Below are positions 1-8,100 of a stretch of 18,002 nucleotides of DNA, in pieces. Position 1 is the stretch's first letter. Every line of letters begins with the position of its first letter. A model generated the notes under the pieces. That model did no database searches. It was not told where the DNA came from and saw nothing but the letters and a program-made list of their open reading frames with translations. Origin of the DNA: UBA7702 sp051866595 (GTDB lineage Bacteria > Bacillota > Dehalobacteriia > UBA7702); contig JBJDXI010000027.1 of the NCBI GenBank assembly GCA_051866595.1, forward strand, positions 1 to 18,002. Direction: 5' to 3'. The translations under genes were made by a program, and so were the position numbers.

Positions 1-187
1 CTTCGTCACTCAGAACTTCTTTCGTTTTTTCCGGATCATCCACAATCATGCGGAGAATACCGAAATCCGACGTTTCCGCCACGGACATGGCCCGCATATT
101 GATGCCGTTTTTCGATAACACCGCCGCGACATTGCTAAAAGAGCCGGGTTTATTTTCTAAAAATACCGAAATTTGTTCAATGGTCAT
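1..187 (-). CDS. ACT-domain protein (3' end outside window)
   Basis: The reading frame starts at the ATG at 187-185 and stays open for 62 codons to the window edge, so the C-terminus is missing. The translation begins MTIEQISVFLENKPGSF and continues with a segment resembling the first half of an ACT domain (beta strand, KPGS turn, helix, then NMRAMSVAE). ACT domains bind amino acids or similar small ligands. Small stand-alone or tandem ACT proteins are often found next to phenylacetate-CoA ligase in anaerobes. An AGGAGG ribosome-binding site (196-201) lies 8 bases upstream and overlaps the stop codon of the ligase gene, so the two genes are almost certainly co-transcribed and probably translationally coupled. 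The ligand is unknown; an aromatic amino acid or aryl acid would be a guess from context. Confidence 0.85.
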   Translation of the reverse strand, partial: MTIEQISVFLENKPGSFSNVAAVLSKNGINMRAMSVAETSDFGILRMIVDDPEKTKEVLSDE

Positions 188-200
188 CTTTCGATCCTCC

Positions 201-1499
201 TCAGATTTTACGTTTATCAATAATGCGAACGGCTTTCCCTTCGCTTCTGGCGATGGAACGGGGTTCCACCATATGAACGGCGGCATAGATGCCGAGCATG
301 GATTTGAGAGCGTCGACAAGAGATTTTTCTTTGGCCGTAATATCGCTGGTCTTATCGGAGAACATTTCCGGTGTCATTTCAACCATCACATCGAGAGTAT
401 CGCTGTTATTGACACGGTCCACAATAATCTGATAGTTGGCGGGCATCCCCTGCTGAAGCAGAACGGCTTCAATTTGGGAGGGGAATACATTCACGCCTTT
501 AATGATCAGCATATCGTCGCTTCTGCCCATGGGACGGGACATACGGACAGAGGTTCTGCCGCAGGAGCAGGGTTCCTCGGTGAGAACACAAATGTCTCTG
601 GTGCGATAGCGCAGCAGCGGAAACGCCTGTTTGGTGATGCAGGAGAAAACGAGTTCCCCTTTTTCACCATAGGGAAGAACTTCCCCGGTTTCGGGATCAA
701 TAATTTCGGGAATGAAATGATCTTCATTGATATGCATCCCCGCCTGAGCTTCACATTCAAAGGAAACACCGGGACCGGAAATTTCCGTCAGACCGTAGAT
801 ATTGTAAGCTTTGATACCCAAGGCTTTTTCAATATCATCCCGCATTTCTTCGCTCCAGGCTTCGGCGCCGAAAATACCGGCTTTCAGTTTCAGCTTATCT
901 TTGATCCCGCGGTCGGCAATGGATTCACCGAGATACGCCGCGTAAGAAGGCGTGCAGCAAAGAATGGTGGTGCCAAGGTCTTCCATAAACTGGAGCTGAC
1001 GGTCGGTATTCCCCGAGGACATCGGCAAAGTCAAAGAGCCGACACGATGGGAACCGCCGTTGAGACCGGGGCCGCCGGTAAAGAGGCCGTAACCATAGGA
1101 AACCTGCACAACATCGCTTTTATCGCCGCCGGCCGCCACAATAGCCCGGGCGCAACAATCTTCCCAGACGTCAATATCCGGCTGGGTATAAAAAGCGATG
1201 ACGCGGCGGCCGGTGGTACCGCTGGTGGACTGAATACGGACACAATCTTCTTTGGGAACGGCGACGAGACCGTCGGGGTAAGCGTCTCTCAGATCCGCTT
1301 TGGTGAGGAACGGTAATTTATGTAAATCGTCAACGGATTTGATGTCGGCGGGGACAAGACCTTTTTCTTCCATCAATTTACGGTAATAGGGCACGTTATT
1401 GTAAACGTGATTTACCTGAGCGACAAGACGTTCATTCTGCAGCGCGCGAAGTTGTTCTCTGGGAGCGCACTCAATTTCTTTCTGATAATAATTTGACAT
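201..1499 (-). CDS. paaK: Phenylacetate-CoA ligase (AMP-forming)
   Basis: This 432-residue protein belongs to the adenylate-forming ligases, which activate phenylacetate or related aryl acids with ATP and CoA. The AMP-binding loop STSGTTG is at residues 91-97, followed further on by the YGLTE motif and the RTRDI hinge-region motif. The length is normal for PaaK. The frame extends to 1562, but the MSNYYQKE start at 1499 is preferred because the longer version would begin inside the promoter (-35 at 1557-1562, -10 at 1534-1539). A GGAAAGG stretch upstream is a distant and weak ribosome-binding site. The gene leads an operon with the ACT-domain gene. In anaerobes such ligases often serve aryl-acid metabolism linked to indolepyruvate or arylpyruvate oxidoreductases. 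None is visible here, though one may lie beyond the left edge. Confidence 0.93.
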   Translation of the reverse strand: MSNYYQKEIECAPREQLRALQNERLVAQVNHVYNNVPYYRKLMEEKGLVPADIKSVDDLHKLPFLTKADLRDAYPDGLVAVPKEDCVRIQSTSGTTGRRVIAFYTQPDIDVWEDCCARAIVAAGGDKSDVVQVSYGYGLFTGGPGLNGGSHRVGSLTLPMSSGNTDRQLQFMEDLGTTILCCTPSYAAYLGESIADRGIKDKLKLKAGIFGAEAWSEEMRDDIEKALGIKAYNIYGLTEISGPGVSFECEAQAGMHINEDHFIPEIIDPETGEVLPYGEKGELVFSCITKQAFPLLRYRTRDICVLTEEPCSCGRTSVRMSRPMGRSDDMLIIKGVNVFPSQIEAVLLQQGMPANYQIIVDRVNNSDTLDVMVEMTPEMFSDKTSDITAKEKSLVDALKSMLGIYAAVHMVEPRSIARSEGKAVRIIDKRKI

Positions 1500-1533
1500 A
1501 ATGAAAAACACAACCTTTCCTGTGACTGTCCCT

Positions 1534-1562
1534 ATTATAATACACTTATTATAATATGTCAA
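1534..1562 (-). promoter_or_regulatory. Sigma-70-type promoter for paaK-ACT operon
   Basis: Read on the minus strand, TTGACA (1557-1562) is followed by exactly 17 bases and then TATAAT (1534-1539), a perfect consensus promoter. Transcription should begin near 1527, leaving a leader of about 28 bases before the paaK ATG at 1499. The promoter position rules out the upstream in-frame ATG at 1562. Confidence 0.85.
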
Positions 1563-1715
1563 TGAAATAATTATCTTTATAGGAGATATTCATCACCGTC
1601 AAAATCGGATAATTCATCGAAGATTTGTACTTTTCTCCCCATCCTTGGGAAAGGAGAAGGAATTCACCGCGAAAAACCGAAATATAAAAACAATTCTTTA
1701 AAGCGAGGATTCAGG
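1563..1715. other. Intergenic region upstream of cobW-like gene
   Basis: This 153-bp divergent spacer separates the paaK promoter from the CobW-like GTPase gene. It holds an imperfect hairpin near 1633-1659 (TTCTCC paired with GGAGAA) and no plus-strand promoter I would call with confidence. I see no clear Zur-type palindrome, although COG0523 genes are often under Zur control. Confidence 0.4.
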
Positions 1716-2663
1716 ATGAAAAAAACCGTTCAAATTGACATCATCGCCGGTTTTCTCGGCGCGGGCAAAACAACGCTCATCAATAAATTACTGAAAGAAG
1801 CTTATTTCGATGAAAAAATCGCCGTGCTGGAAAATGAGTTCGGTTCCGTCGGCGTTGACGGCAGTCTCATTCAGAGGGATGGCATTACCGTAACGGAAAT
1901 GACCGGCGGTTGTATCTGCTGTTCCCTGAAAACAACCCTCACCGCCGGACTCATTGAGATCTGCGAGACCTTCTCCCCCGACCGCGTTATCATCGAGCCC
2001 ACCGGTCTTGCCGATGTCAGCGATATTGCCGGTCCCGTGGCCGACGCCGGGAGGAAATATCCCATGGAAATCGGCCGTGTCATTACGGTCATCAACGGCG
2101 CCAACTTTTCGGAACAGCTGGAATACGGCGAACAGATCGTCCGCAACCAGCTGAACCACACCGACCTCGCCATTGTTTCCCGTATCGAAAAAACGGACAA
2201 AAAAGAAATCATCCGTAAAGCCCATGAAGTCCGGGAGGATCTCACCATCCTCACCGCCGACTGGTCCAAAATCAACGGTCTGACGATCCTCGATCTGGCC
2301 GACCGGATCGGCGATCATCACCCCGCCGAAAATCACGGAGAAGGCTGTACCTGCGGCTGTCACAACGGTGATCACCATCACCATCATCACCATAGCGCCG
2401 AAGAATACAGCAGTTCTTCCGGCGAAACCGACCGCGTTTTCAGCGAAAACGCGGTGCGAGCCCTCGGCGAGACCCTTTCTTCCGGCACCGGAGGCCGCGT
2501 TTACCGTGCCAAAGGTCTTTTGCCCGGGGAAGAAACCGGCTGGCGTTTTGATTACGTCGGCGGCGAATTCCGTTGGGAACCGATCCCCTGTCCTGCCCTG
2601 GGCAAATATGTTTTCATCGGCAAAGAAATCGACGCTGATTTTTGGCAAAATCAAATGAAATAA
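1716..2663 (+). CDS. CobW/COG0523-family metallochaperone GTPase
   Basis: This 315-residue protein has the full G3E-GTPase plan. The P-loop GFLGAGKTT is at residues 12-20, the family-defining metal-binding motif GGCICC has its CxCC at 66-69, and EPTGLADV and the SRIEKTD base-recognition segment follow. Towards the C-terminal half comes a metal-rich linker, CTCGC then HNGDHHHHHHH, with seven consecutive histidines, and then the small CobW C-terminal domain. COG0523 proteins use GTP hydrolysis to deliver Zn, Co, Fe or Ni to target proteins. The His run resembles zinc- or nickel-handling members. A GAGGA ribosome-binding site sits about 8 bases before the ATG. The gene is followed by a hairpin terminator and is not next to the B12 genes, so a role in cobalamin synthesis is not supported. 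The metal cannot be determined from sequence alone. Confidence 0.92.
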   Translation: MKKTVQIDIIAGFLGAGKTTLINKLLKEAYFDEKIAVLENEFGSVGVDGSLIQRDGITVTEMTGGCICCSLKTTLTAGLIEICETFSPDRVIIEPTGLADVSDIAGPVADAGRKYPMEIGRVITVINGANFSEQLEYGEQIVRNQLNHTDLAIVSRIEKTDKKEIIRKAHEVREDLTILTADWSKINGLTILDLADRIGDHHPAENHGEGCTCGCHNGDHHHHHHHSAEEYSSSSGETDRVFSENAVRALGETLSSGTGGRVYRAKGLLPGEETGWRFDYVGGEFRWEPIPCPALGKYVFIGKEIDADFWQNQMK

Positions 2664-2669
2664 AATCTT

Positions 2670-2716
2670 TTCCCTGTGAATCAACTATGCTATACTGATA
2701 TTCACAGGGAATTTTT
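2670..2716 (+). terminator. Intrinsic terminator after the CobW-like gene
   Basis: A perfect 12-bp inverted repeat (TTCCCTGTGAAT at 2670-2681 and ATTCACAGGGAA at 2700-2711) is followed by five T residues. The 18-base loop is long and carries an extended -10 promoter sequence listed separately. Confidence 0.75.
2688..2696 (+). promoter_or_regulatory. Extended -10 promoter inside the terminator loop
   Basis: The loop of the preceding terminator contains TGCTATACT, an extended -10 element (TG at 2688-2689, TATACT at 2691-2696). A -35 match is poor. Transcription would begin near 2703, inside the right arm of the hairpin, so the new transcript would not re-form the terminator. It would drive the phosphatase gene at 2742. 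Confidence 0.5.
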
Positions 2717-2741
2717 ACTTTAAGAAAAGGAGCCGTTCTTC

Positions 2742-3362
2742 ATGTATCATTATGTCATGTCCGATCTTCACGGCTGTAAAAAACCGTTCACGGAAATGCT
2801 GGAAACCATCGGGTTTTCTCCGGAAGACCGCCTTTATATCATAGGTGATGTCATCGACCGGGGAAATGACGGTATCGAACTGCTCCGCTATACCATGAAA
2901 ACACCCAATATCACGCTTCTTCTGGGAAATCACGAACTGATGATGCGGGAAGCCATTGAAAACGACGATTACGACCTGTGGTTTTACAATGGCGGTATCA
3001 GCACCATGGCAAATTTCCGGAATCTGAGTGAAAGAGAGCAACAGGAGATTCTGGAATACCTTCACTCCCTGCCCCTGTTTCTCGATCTCACCGTCGGAGA
3101 TCGCCGTTACCGGCTGATTCACGGAGCGCCGATGGAAGATGAGGCAGACGTAGAAAACAGCGTCTGGGAACGTCCCGAGCCTGATCAGACCTTTTTTCCC
3201 GATAAAACCGTCATCATCGGCCACACGCCCACAAGAATCTATCATAACAAAGATGAAATTTTCCACACGAAGCATTTCATCGACATCGACTGCGGCTGTG
3301 TTTATTTCGGAACCCTGGCCTGCCTGCGGCTGGAAGATATGAAAGAATACTATATCGGATAG
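2742..3362 (+). CDS. Calcineurin-like serine/threonine-type phosphatase
   Basis: This 206-residue protein belongs to the PPP/ApaH-like metallophosphoesterases. The metal-binding motifs appear in order: DLH (D8, H10), GDVIDRG (residues 35-41), GNHE (62-65), a RLIHG histidine and IIGHTPT near the C-terminus. These residues bind a two-metal centre that hydrolyses phosphomonoesters, phosphoprotein or dinucleoside polyphosphates. Its size is that of bacterial PrpE-type and PP1-like enzymes, shorter than ApaH. An AGGAG site lies about 8 bases upstream. The substrate is not evident. It is followed after 75 bp by a kinase-like gene in the same direction that has its own promoter. Confidence 0.9.
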   Translation: MYHYVMSDLHGCKKPFTEMLETIGFSPEDRLYIIGDVIDRGNDGIELLRYTMKTPNITLLLGNHELMMREAIENDDYDLWFYNGGISTMANFRNLSEREQQEILEYLHSLPLFLDLTVGDRRYRLIHGAPMEDEADVENSVWERPEPDQTFFPDKTVIIGHTPTRIYHNKDEIFHTKHFIDIDCGCVYFGTLACLRLEDMKEYYIG

Positions 3363-3377
3363 CCCCAAGGGAATGTG

Positions 3378-3406
3378 TTGAAAAAGAGGCAAAATCATGA
3401 TAAAAT
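3378..3406 (+). promoter_or_regulatory. Promoter for the phosphotransferase gene
   Basis: TTGAAA (3378-3383), a 17-base spacer and TAAAAT (3401-3406) form a good promoter, with a TG one base before the -10 box. Start of transcription would be near 3413. This argues against translation from the upstream GTG at 3375 and supports the ATG at 3438. Confidence 0.65.
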
Positions 3407-3437
3407 AACAAAAAGACTGATCAATTCAGAGGTTCTT

Positions 3438-4391
3438 ATGAGTCAGGAACAGTATATCATCCGGGAGCTGACCCGTCTGACCCGGCTGGTGGAAATCGCC
3501 TCGGAACAGAAAGTTTGCGACATCAAAACCATGCCCGGCGGGTTGACCAACCACAACTATAAAATCATATTGGAAGACGGTTTCACCATCGCCGCCAGAG
3601 TCCCCGGAGAAGGAACCGAGGATTATATCGACCGCGCCGCGGAAAAGTATAACCTCACTCTCATGGGTACTTTGGGTATTGCCCCTCAGATCTACTATTA
3701 CGACACGAAAACCGGCGCCCAGCTCACCGAGTTTATCCACGCGGCGACGATGCATCCGGAAAATTTTCAAAAGGATCGCGTCCTTCTGGCCAAAGCGGCC
3801 ATGCTGATGAAAACGTATCACGAAAGCGGATTAAAGCAGGCCGGCAGTTTTTCACCGACAGATAAGATCCGCGCCTACGGCCATATTCTCAGTGACAGCG
3901 GCTTTGTCTGCGATTTTCCCCATGAGGAACGTCTTCGCCGGCAGCTGCACCGGGTAGAGGAAGCATTGGCGGCGGCGCCTTTTCCCAAAGTCCCCTGCCA
4001 CAACGATCCCCTTTCGGAAAATTTCATGTACGACGGCGATAAGCTCACCATGATCGACTGGGAATTCGCCGGCATGAACGATTGCTTTTTTGATCTGGCG
4101 GCATTCATCGTAGAAAACCGTCTTGACGATGAAACGGCCAAGATTTTCCTCACCTGTTACTGCGGGCAGGAACCCACCGAAAAAGAACAGGCTCGGCTGT
4201 TGCTGAACCGTTTCCTTCTGGACGCTTTCGTCTTTTTCTGGTCACTGATGCAGCTCAACGCGGGGAAAGACCCGAAAATATATCATCCCTACGCCGAAGA
4301 ACGGCTGTTCCGCGCGTTAAGCTACACCGAAGATCCGTTCTTTACCCAAGCGCTGGATATCGTAAGGGCAAACGCCGACGATACGAAATAA
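3438..4391 (+). CDS. Choline/ethanolamine kinase-like (LicA/APH-fold) phosphotransferase
   Basis: The protein has 317 residues from the ATG at 3438, which has an AGAGG site 5 bases upstream. It has the aminoglycoside/choline kinase fold. The N-terminal GGLTNHNYKI loop contacts ATP. The catalytic loop is CHNDPLSENFM (HxDxxxxN type), followed by the magnesium-binding IDWEFAG and a hydrophobic FFDLAAF. This order is characteristic of choline kinase and LicA-type enzymes, which phosphorylate choline, ethanolamine or similar amino alcohols. No nucleotidylyltransferase or choline transporter neighbours it, so the substrate is open. Thiamine or another small alcohol is possible. The frame could begin at a GTG at 3375, but this falls inside a promoter. 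Confidence 0.85.
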   Translation: MSQEQYIIRELTRLTRLVEIASEQKVCDIKTMPGGLTNHNYKIILEDGFTIAARVPGEGTEDYIDRAAEKYNLTLMGTLGIAPQIYYYDTKTGAQLTEFIHAATMHPENFQKDRVLLAKAAMLMKTYHESGLKQAGSFSPTDKIRAYGHILSDSGFVCDFPHEERLRRQLHRVEEALAAAPFPKVPCHNDPLSENFMYDGDKLTMIDWEFAGMNDCFFDLAAFIVENRLDDETAKIFLTCYCGQEPTEKEQARLLLNRFLLDAFVFFWSLMQLNAGKDPKIYHPYAEERLFRALSYTEDPFFTQALDIVRANADDTK

Positions 4392-4400
4392 AATAAAAAA

Positions 4401-4503
4401 GAAAGATTCGCAAAACCATCGGTAACGACTCTTTCCTTTGAATGAAAACAGGATAAAAAATCACGGCTTCCCCGATCACTTTCAGGGGAGCCGTTTTCTG
4501 TTT
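4401..4503. terminator. Bidirectional terminator region between converging genes
   Basis: Two hairpins lie between the kinase gene (plus) and the tetR gene (minus). The stronger is ACGGCTTCCCC (4463-4473) paired with GGGGAGCCGT (4485-4494), with one bulged T. It is followed by TTTTCTGTTT on the plus strand and by GATTTTTTATCC on the minus strand, so it can stop both transcripts. A weaker one, GAAAGATTCG with CGACTCTTTC (4401-4435), precedes it. Confidence 0.8.
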
Positions 4504-5095
4504 AAGACCGCAGTATTTTCAAAAGCATTTCGTAGCCGCGATCCATGGATTTGCGGTAATCTTCCTCTTTTCCGCCGATGCAGGCGACAAACCGCAGACC
4601 GCAGAAGAGCTGAACCACGGCCTGCCATGCCTCTTTGATCGCTGTCGGAGGAAACAATCCCTCCTCGGTGCCGCGATCGAGAATCAGCTGGAACATCGGC
4701 ATCATTTTCTCGGTGTAAAAGGATCTCATCTCCTCCAGCGCCGCTTCGGTGTTCTTCTCATCCAGCAGATTCAGGAGCTGAAGATTCCATACCGAAGGGC
4801 TGTCGACCTCGGCGAGCATCCGTTCCATGGCGTAATAAAAGGTATCCCGAAAGCTCTCCCGGGAAAAAGCCGCCGTCCATTCTTCCTCGATCTGCAATCG
4901 GATGCGGCGGCAGACCGCCTTCTGAATGATCTCCTCTTTGGAGGAAAAATATTCGTAAACCGTACCTTTTCCCACGCCGGCCAAATGAGCGATATCCGCC
5001 ACCCGCAGGGTATGCACCGCATTTTGATTTTCGGCGATCAGTTCGGCGGCGGCGTCCAGTATTTTGAGTTCCTTTGAAAGCCGTTCACTTTCCAT
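4502..5095 (-). CDS. TetR/AcrR-family transcriptional repressor
   Basis: This 197-residue protein has an N-terminal TetR helix-turn-helix (residues about 12-55, with TLRVADIAHLAGVGKGTVYEYFSSKEEI) and an all-helical C-terminal ligand domain without a recognisable specific signature. The gene starts 5 bases after the stop of the RND transporter, with an AAGGA site inside the overlap, so it is the second gene of that operon and likely its local repressor. The likely operator is the perfect GACCGACCGGTCGGTC palindrome at 8933-8948, downstream of the operon promoter, which would make the repressor autoregulated. The inducer is unknown but is presumably a pump substrate. Confidence 0.93.
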   Translation of the reverse strand: MESERLSKELKILDAAAELIAENQNAVHTLRVADIAHLAGVGKGTVYEYFSSKEEIIQKAVCRRIRLQIEEEWTAAFSRESFRDTFYYAMERMLAEVDSPSVWNLQLLNLLDEKNTEAALEEMRSFYTEKMMPMFQLILDRGTEEGLFPPTAIKEAWQAVVQLFCGLRFVACIGGKEEDYRKSMDRGYEMLLKILRS

Positions 5096-5100
5096 TTTCC

Positions 5101-8100
5101 TTAAACCTCTTCTTCCTTCGGCATTTCCTCTTCTTCAGGAGATCCCGAAACCGTATTTCCTTCGGCCAGCTCCGCTTCGAAAGCCGCGTCGGAAAGTCTT
5201 CTGTGACCCCGGTCTACGCGTTTGCGATGCATCATGTCATACATCACCGGTACAAAGAAGAGCGTCATGATCGTGGCGTAAATCAGACCGCCGACAGCAA
5301 CAATGGCCATGGGCTGGATCATTTCCATCCCTTCGCCGATGCCCAGGGCCATGGTGAGCATCGCCAGAATCGTCGTCATGGCCGTCATCAGAATCGGCCG
5401 CATACGGGTCTTCCCGCCGAGGACGAGAGCCTCGGTGAGATCCATCCCTTCGGATATGAGACGGTTCACATAGTCCACCAGCACAATCCCGTTGTTGACA
5501 ACGACACCGCTCAACACCAAAAATCCGAGGAGAGCGATGACACTGACGTCAAAGCCGCAAATAAACAGCGCGAGGAAACCGCCGGTAAAGGCCAGAGGCA
5601 CTGTAAACATCACGATGAAGGGCGATTTCAGCGACTGGAACTGCGCCACCATAATCAGGTACATCAGCACCAGGGCCAAGGCAATGGCCAATACGAGATC
5701 CTGCATATATTCGCTGACCGTCACCGTCTCGCCACCAACTTCCACGGTAATACCGGCGGGCATATCGTAATTTTCCACTAATTTTTCGACTTCACCACTG
5801 ACCGAAGAGGTCACGGCGTCTTTGCTGACCGTCGCGGAAATCGTCATATAGCGTTGTTGGTTGGTACGGTAAATCGAGGAAGGACTATCTTCCACACCGA
5901 TTTCGGCAATGTCGCCCACTTCGGCTTTACCGTTTTCACCTTTGACCTCAATGCCGGCAATATCATCAATACGGAGCTTTTCCTCGCCGCCGTCGATGAC
6001 AAAGACGGAATATTCGGTACCGTTCACCGTCATCGTCGTCGCCGCGTTGTCCGAAGCGATTTCCTGGGCCACGGCCTGATAGACCTGGGCCACAGTGAGC
6101 CCTTTCTTCATGGCGGCGTCTTTATCCACCGTAACCATCAGCTGGGAGGAGGGATTTTCCATATCCGAAACCTCTTCTTCCACACCGTCGATGGCCGCGA
6201 TGTCCTTGCCCAGCTTCTTGGTAAAGGCAGACAATTCCGAAAGGTCATCACCTTTCACCGTCAGCTGCACACCGAGACCGCCCATCATGGACATGGCGTT
6301 GGTGCTGGCGGAAATTTCCAGTTCACAGCCGTGTTTTTCCGCCGCCGCCGTCAATTCTTTTTCCAGCTCATCGCTTTTCGCCGGATGCTTTTGATCCAGC
6401 GTCATATACATGGAAATACTCTTTTCATCACCGCCGGACATCATGGCCATGGAGCTTCCAGCGTTGCTGCTCATGGAGCCGATGGCCTCCACGCCGTCGA
6501 GATTCAGCGCCACTTCGGTGACGGCGTCGGCGGCGGCGTAAAAGTCCGCGGTGCTCATATCCTCATCTTCCGTGGTCAGCGTGGCCGTCAGTTCCGTTGA
6601 ATCGTAATCCGGCATAAAGGAGAAGCCCCGGCTGCAACTCAGCACTACACTGAGAATCAACACAGCACAGATCAGAACAACCGTCAGTTTCCGCCGGTTC
6701 AACACTTTGCGAAGGAGTTTATCGTATCCGGCGTAGAGCTTTGTAAAGAGCGTCACTTCTTTGCCGCCACCGTTTTTCAGCACCCGGGAAGCCATGGAAG
6801 GCACCACCGTCAACGCCACAATCAAGCTGGCGATCAGGGAATAGCCGATGGTGAGCCCCATATCCATAAAGAGTTCCTTGCTCATGCCGTTGGTAAAGGC
6901 CACGGGGATAAAGACGCTGATCGTCGTCAGCGTTGAGGCCACGATGGCACCGGAGACCTGTTTCGCTCCGTATACCGCGGCGCGTATCGCCGACATGCCC
7001 TCCCGCCGCAGACGGTAGATATTTTCGATGACAACAATGGAATTATCCACCAGCATCCCGACGCCCAAGGCCAGACCGCTCATGGAGATCAGGTTCATCG
7101 TAACACCGGTGAAGTACATCAATACCAGGGCGAAAAGGACACTGGCGGGAATGGACACCGCGATAATGGCGGTGGGCCGAATATCTTTCAGACAGAGCAT
7201 AAGGATGAGAATGGCCAGCGCCGCGCCGAGAAGAAGGTTTTCCAGCACGCTGTTGATAATCATCCGGACATATTCACCCTGATCCATAAAGGGATAGAAA
7301 GAAAGACCTTCGTTATCCTCTTCGAGAGAAGACATGACTTTGGCGATATTTTGGGAAACTTCCGACGTGGAATAATCAGACTGTTTTTCAAAGGACAGCA
7401 AAATCCCGTTATTGCCATTGACTTTCGTATAGGTATCGCCATCGGGAGAAGCCATTTCCACCGTGGCCACATCTTTGATGCGAATATCATCCACGCCGTC
7501 AATATCCAGTTCAAAAAGGAATAAATTCTCAATATCCTCCAGAGATTTCAGGTTATCCCCGACTTTTACAGAATAACTCCCCTCTTCGGCATCAAGAGTA
7601 CCGGCGGGCATGGAAAAGTTCTGAGCCATCAGTACGCCGGAAATCATTTCTTTTGTGATATAAGCTTTAATATCCGAAGATTCTTTGGCCGTCGCCGCGG
7701 CGGAGGAAAGCTTGGCGCTTTGGCTGTTTACCTGAGCCATACCGGAATCCAGCTGAGATTTGGCCGCACCCAGCTGCTGATTCAGTTCTTCCCGGCCTTT
7801 GTCCAATTCCGCCTGCTGACCGTCGAGAAGGGCCATCTTGCCGTTGACCTCTTCCAAAGAGGCTTCGGCTTCGGCGGATTTTTGCTCAATCTCCGTCAGC
7901 GCCGCTTCTTTGGTTTTCAGCTCACCTTCAACGGAAGCCAATTGAGAGGTGAGCTCCGAAGGGACTTCTTCCCCCTGATCGGTATATTCTTTGATCCGCT
8001 GTTCCAAAGAGCTTTTCTGCTGCTTCAGACCGGAAATTTCCGATTCCAATGCGGTTTTCTGCTGTTTCAGACCGGCGACCGCTTTTTCCATTTCTTTTTG

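Noticed and set aside
48..1316. 422-codon plus-strand open frame opposite paaK
   Set aside because: It is a shadow of the ligase gene with no start signal and no recognisable domain.
1500..1562. N-terminal 21-residue hydrophobic extension of PaaK that looks like a signal peptide
   Set aside because: It is encoded by promoter DNA (perfect -35 and -10), so it is not translated. The enzyme is cytoplasmic.
2368..2394. CAT/CAC tandem repeat that could be taken for a microsatellite or a cloning His-tag
   Set aside because: It is in frame in a CobW-family protein, where His-rich linkers are normal, and it mixes CAC and CAT codons.
3375..3437. GTG start giving the phosphotransferase 21 extra residues
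   Set aside because: A TTGAAA-17-TAAAAT promoter lies over this stretch, and the conserved domain starts after the ATG at 3438.
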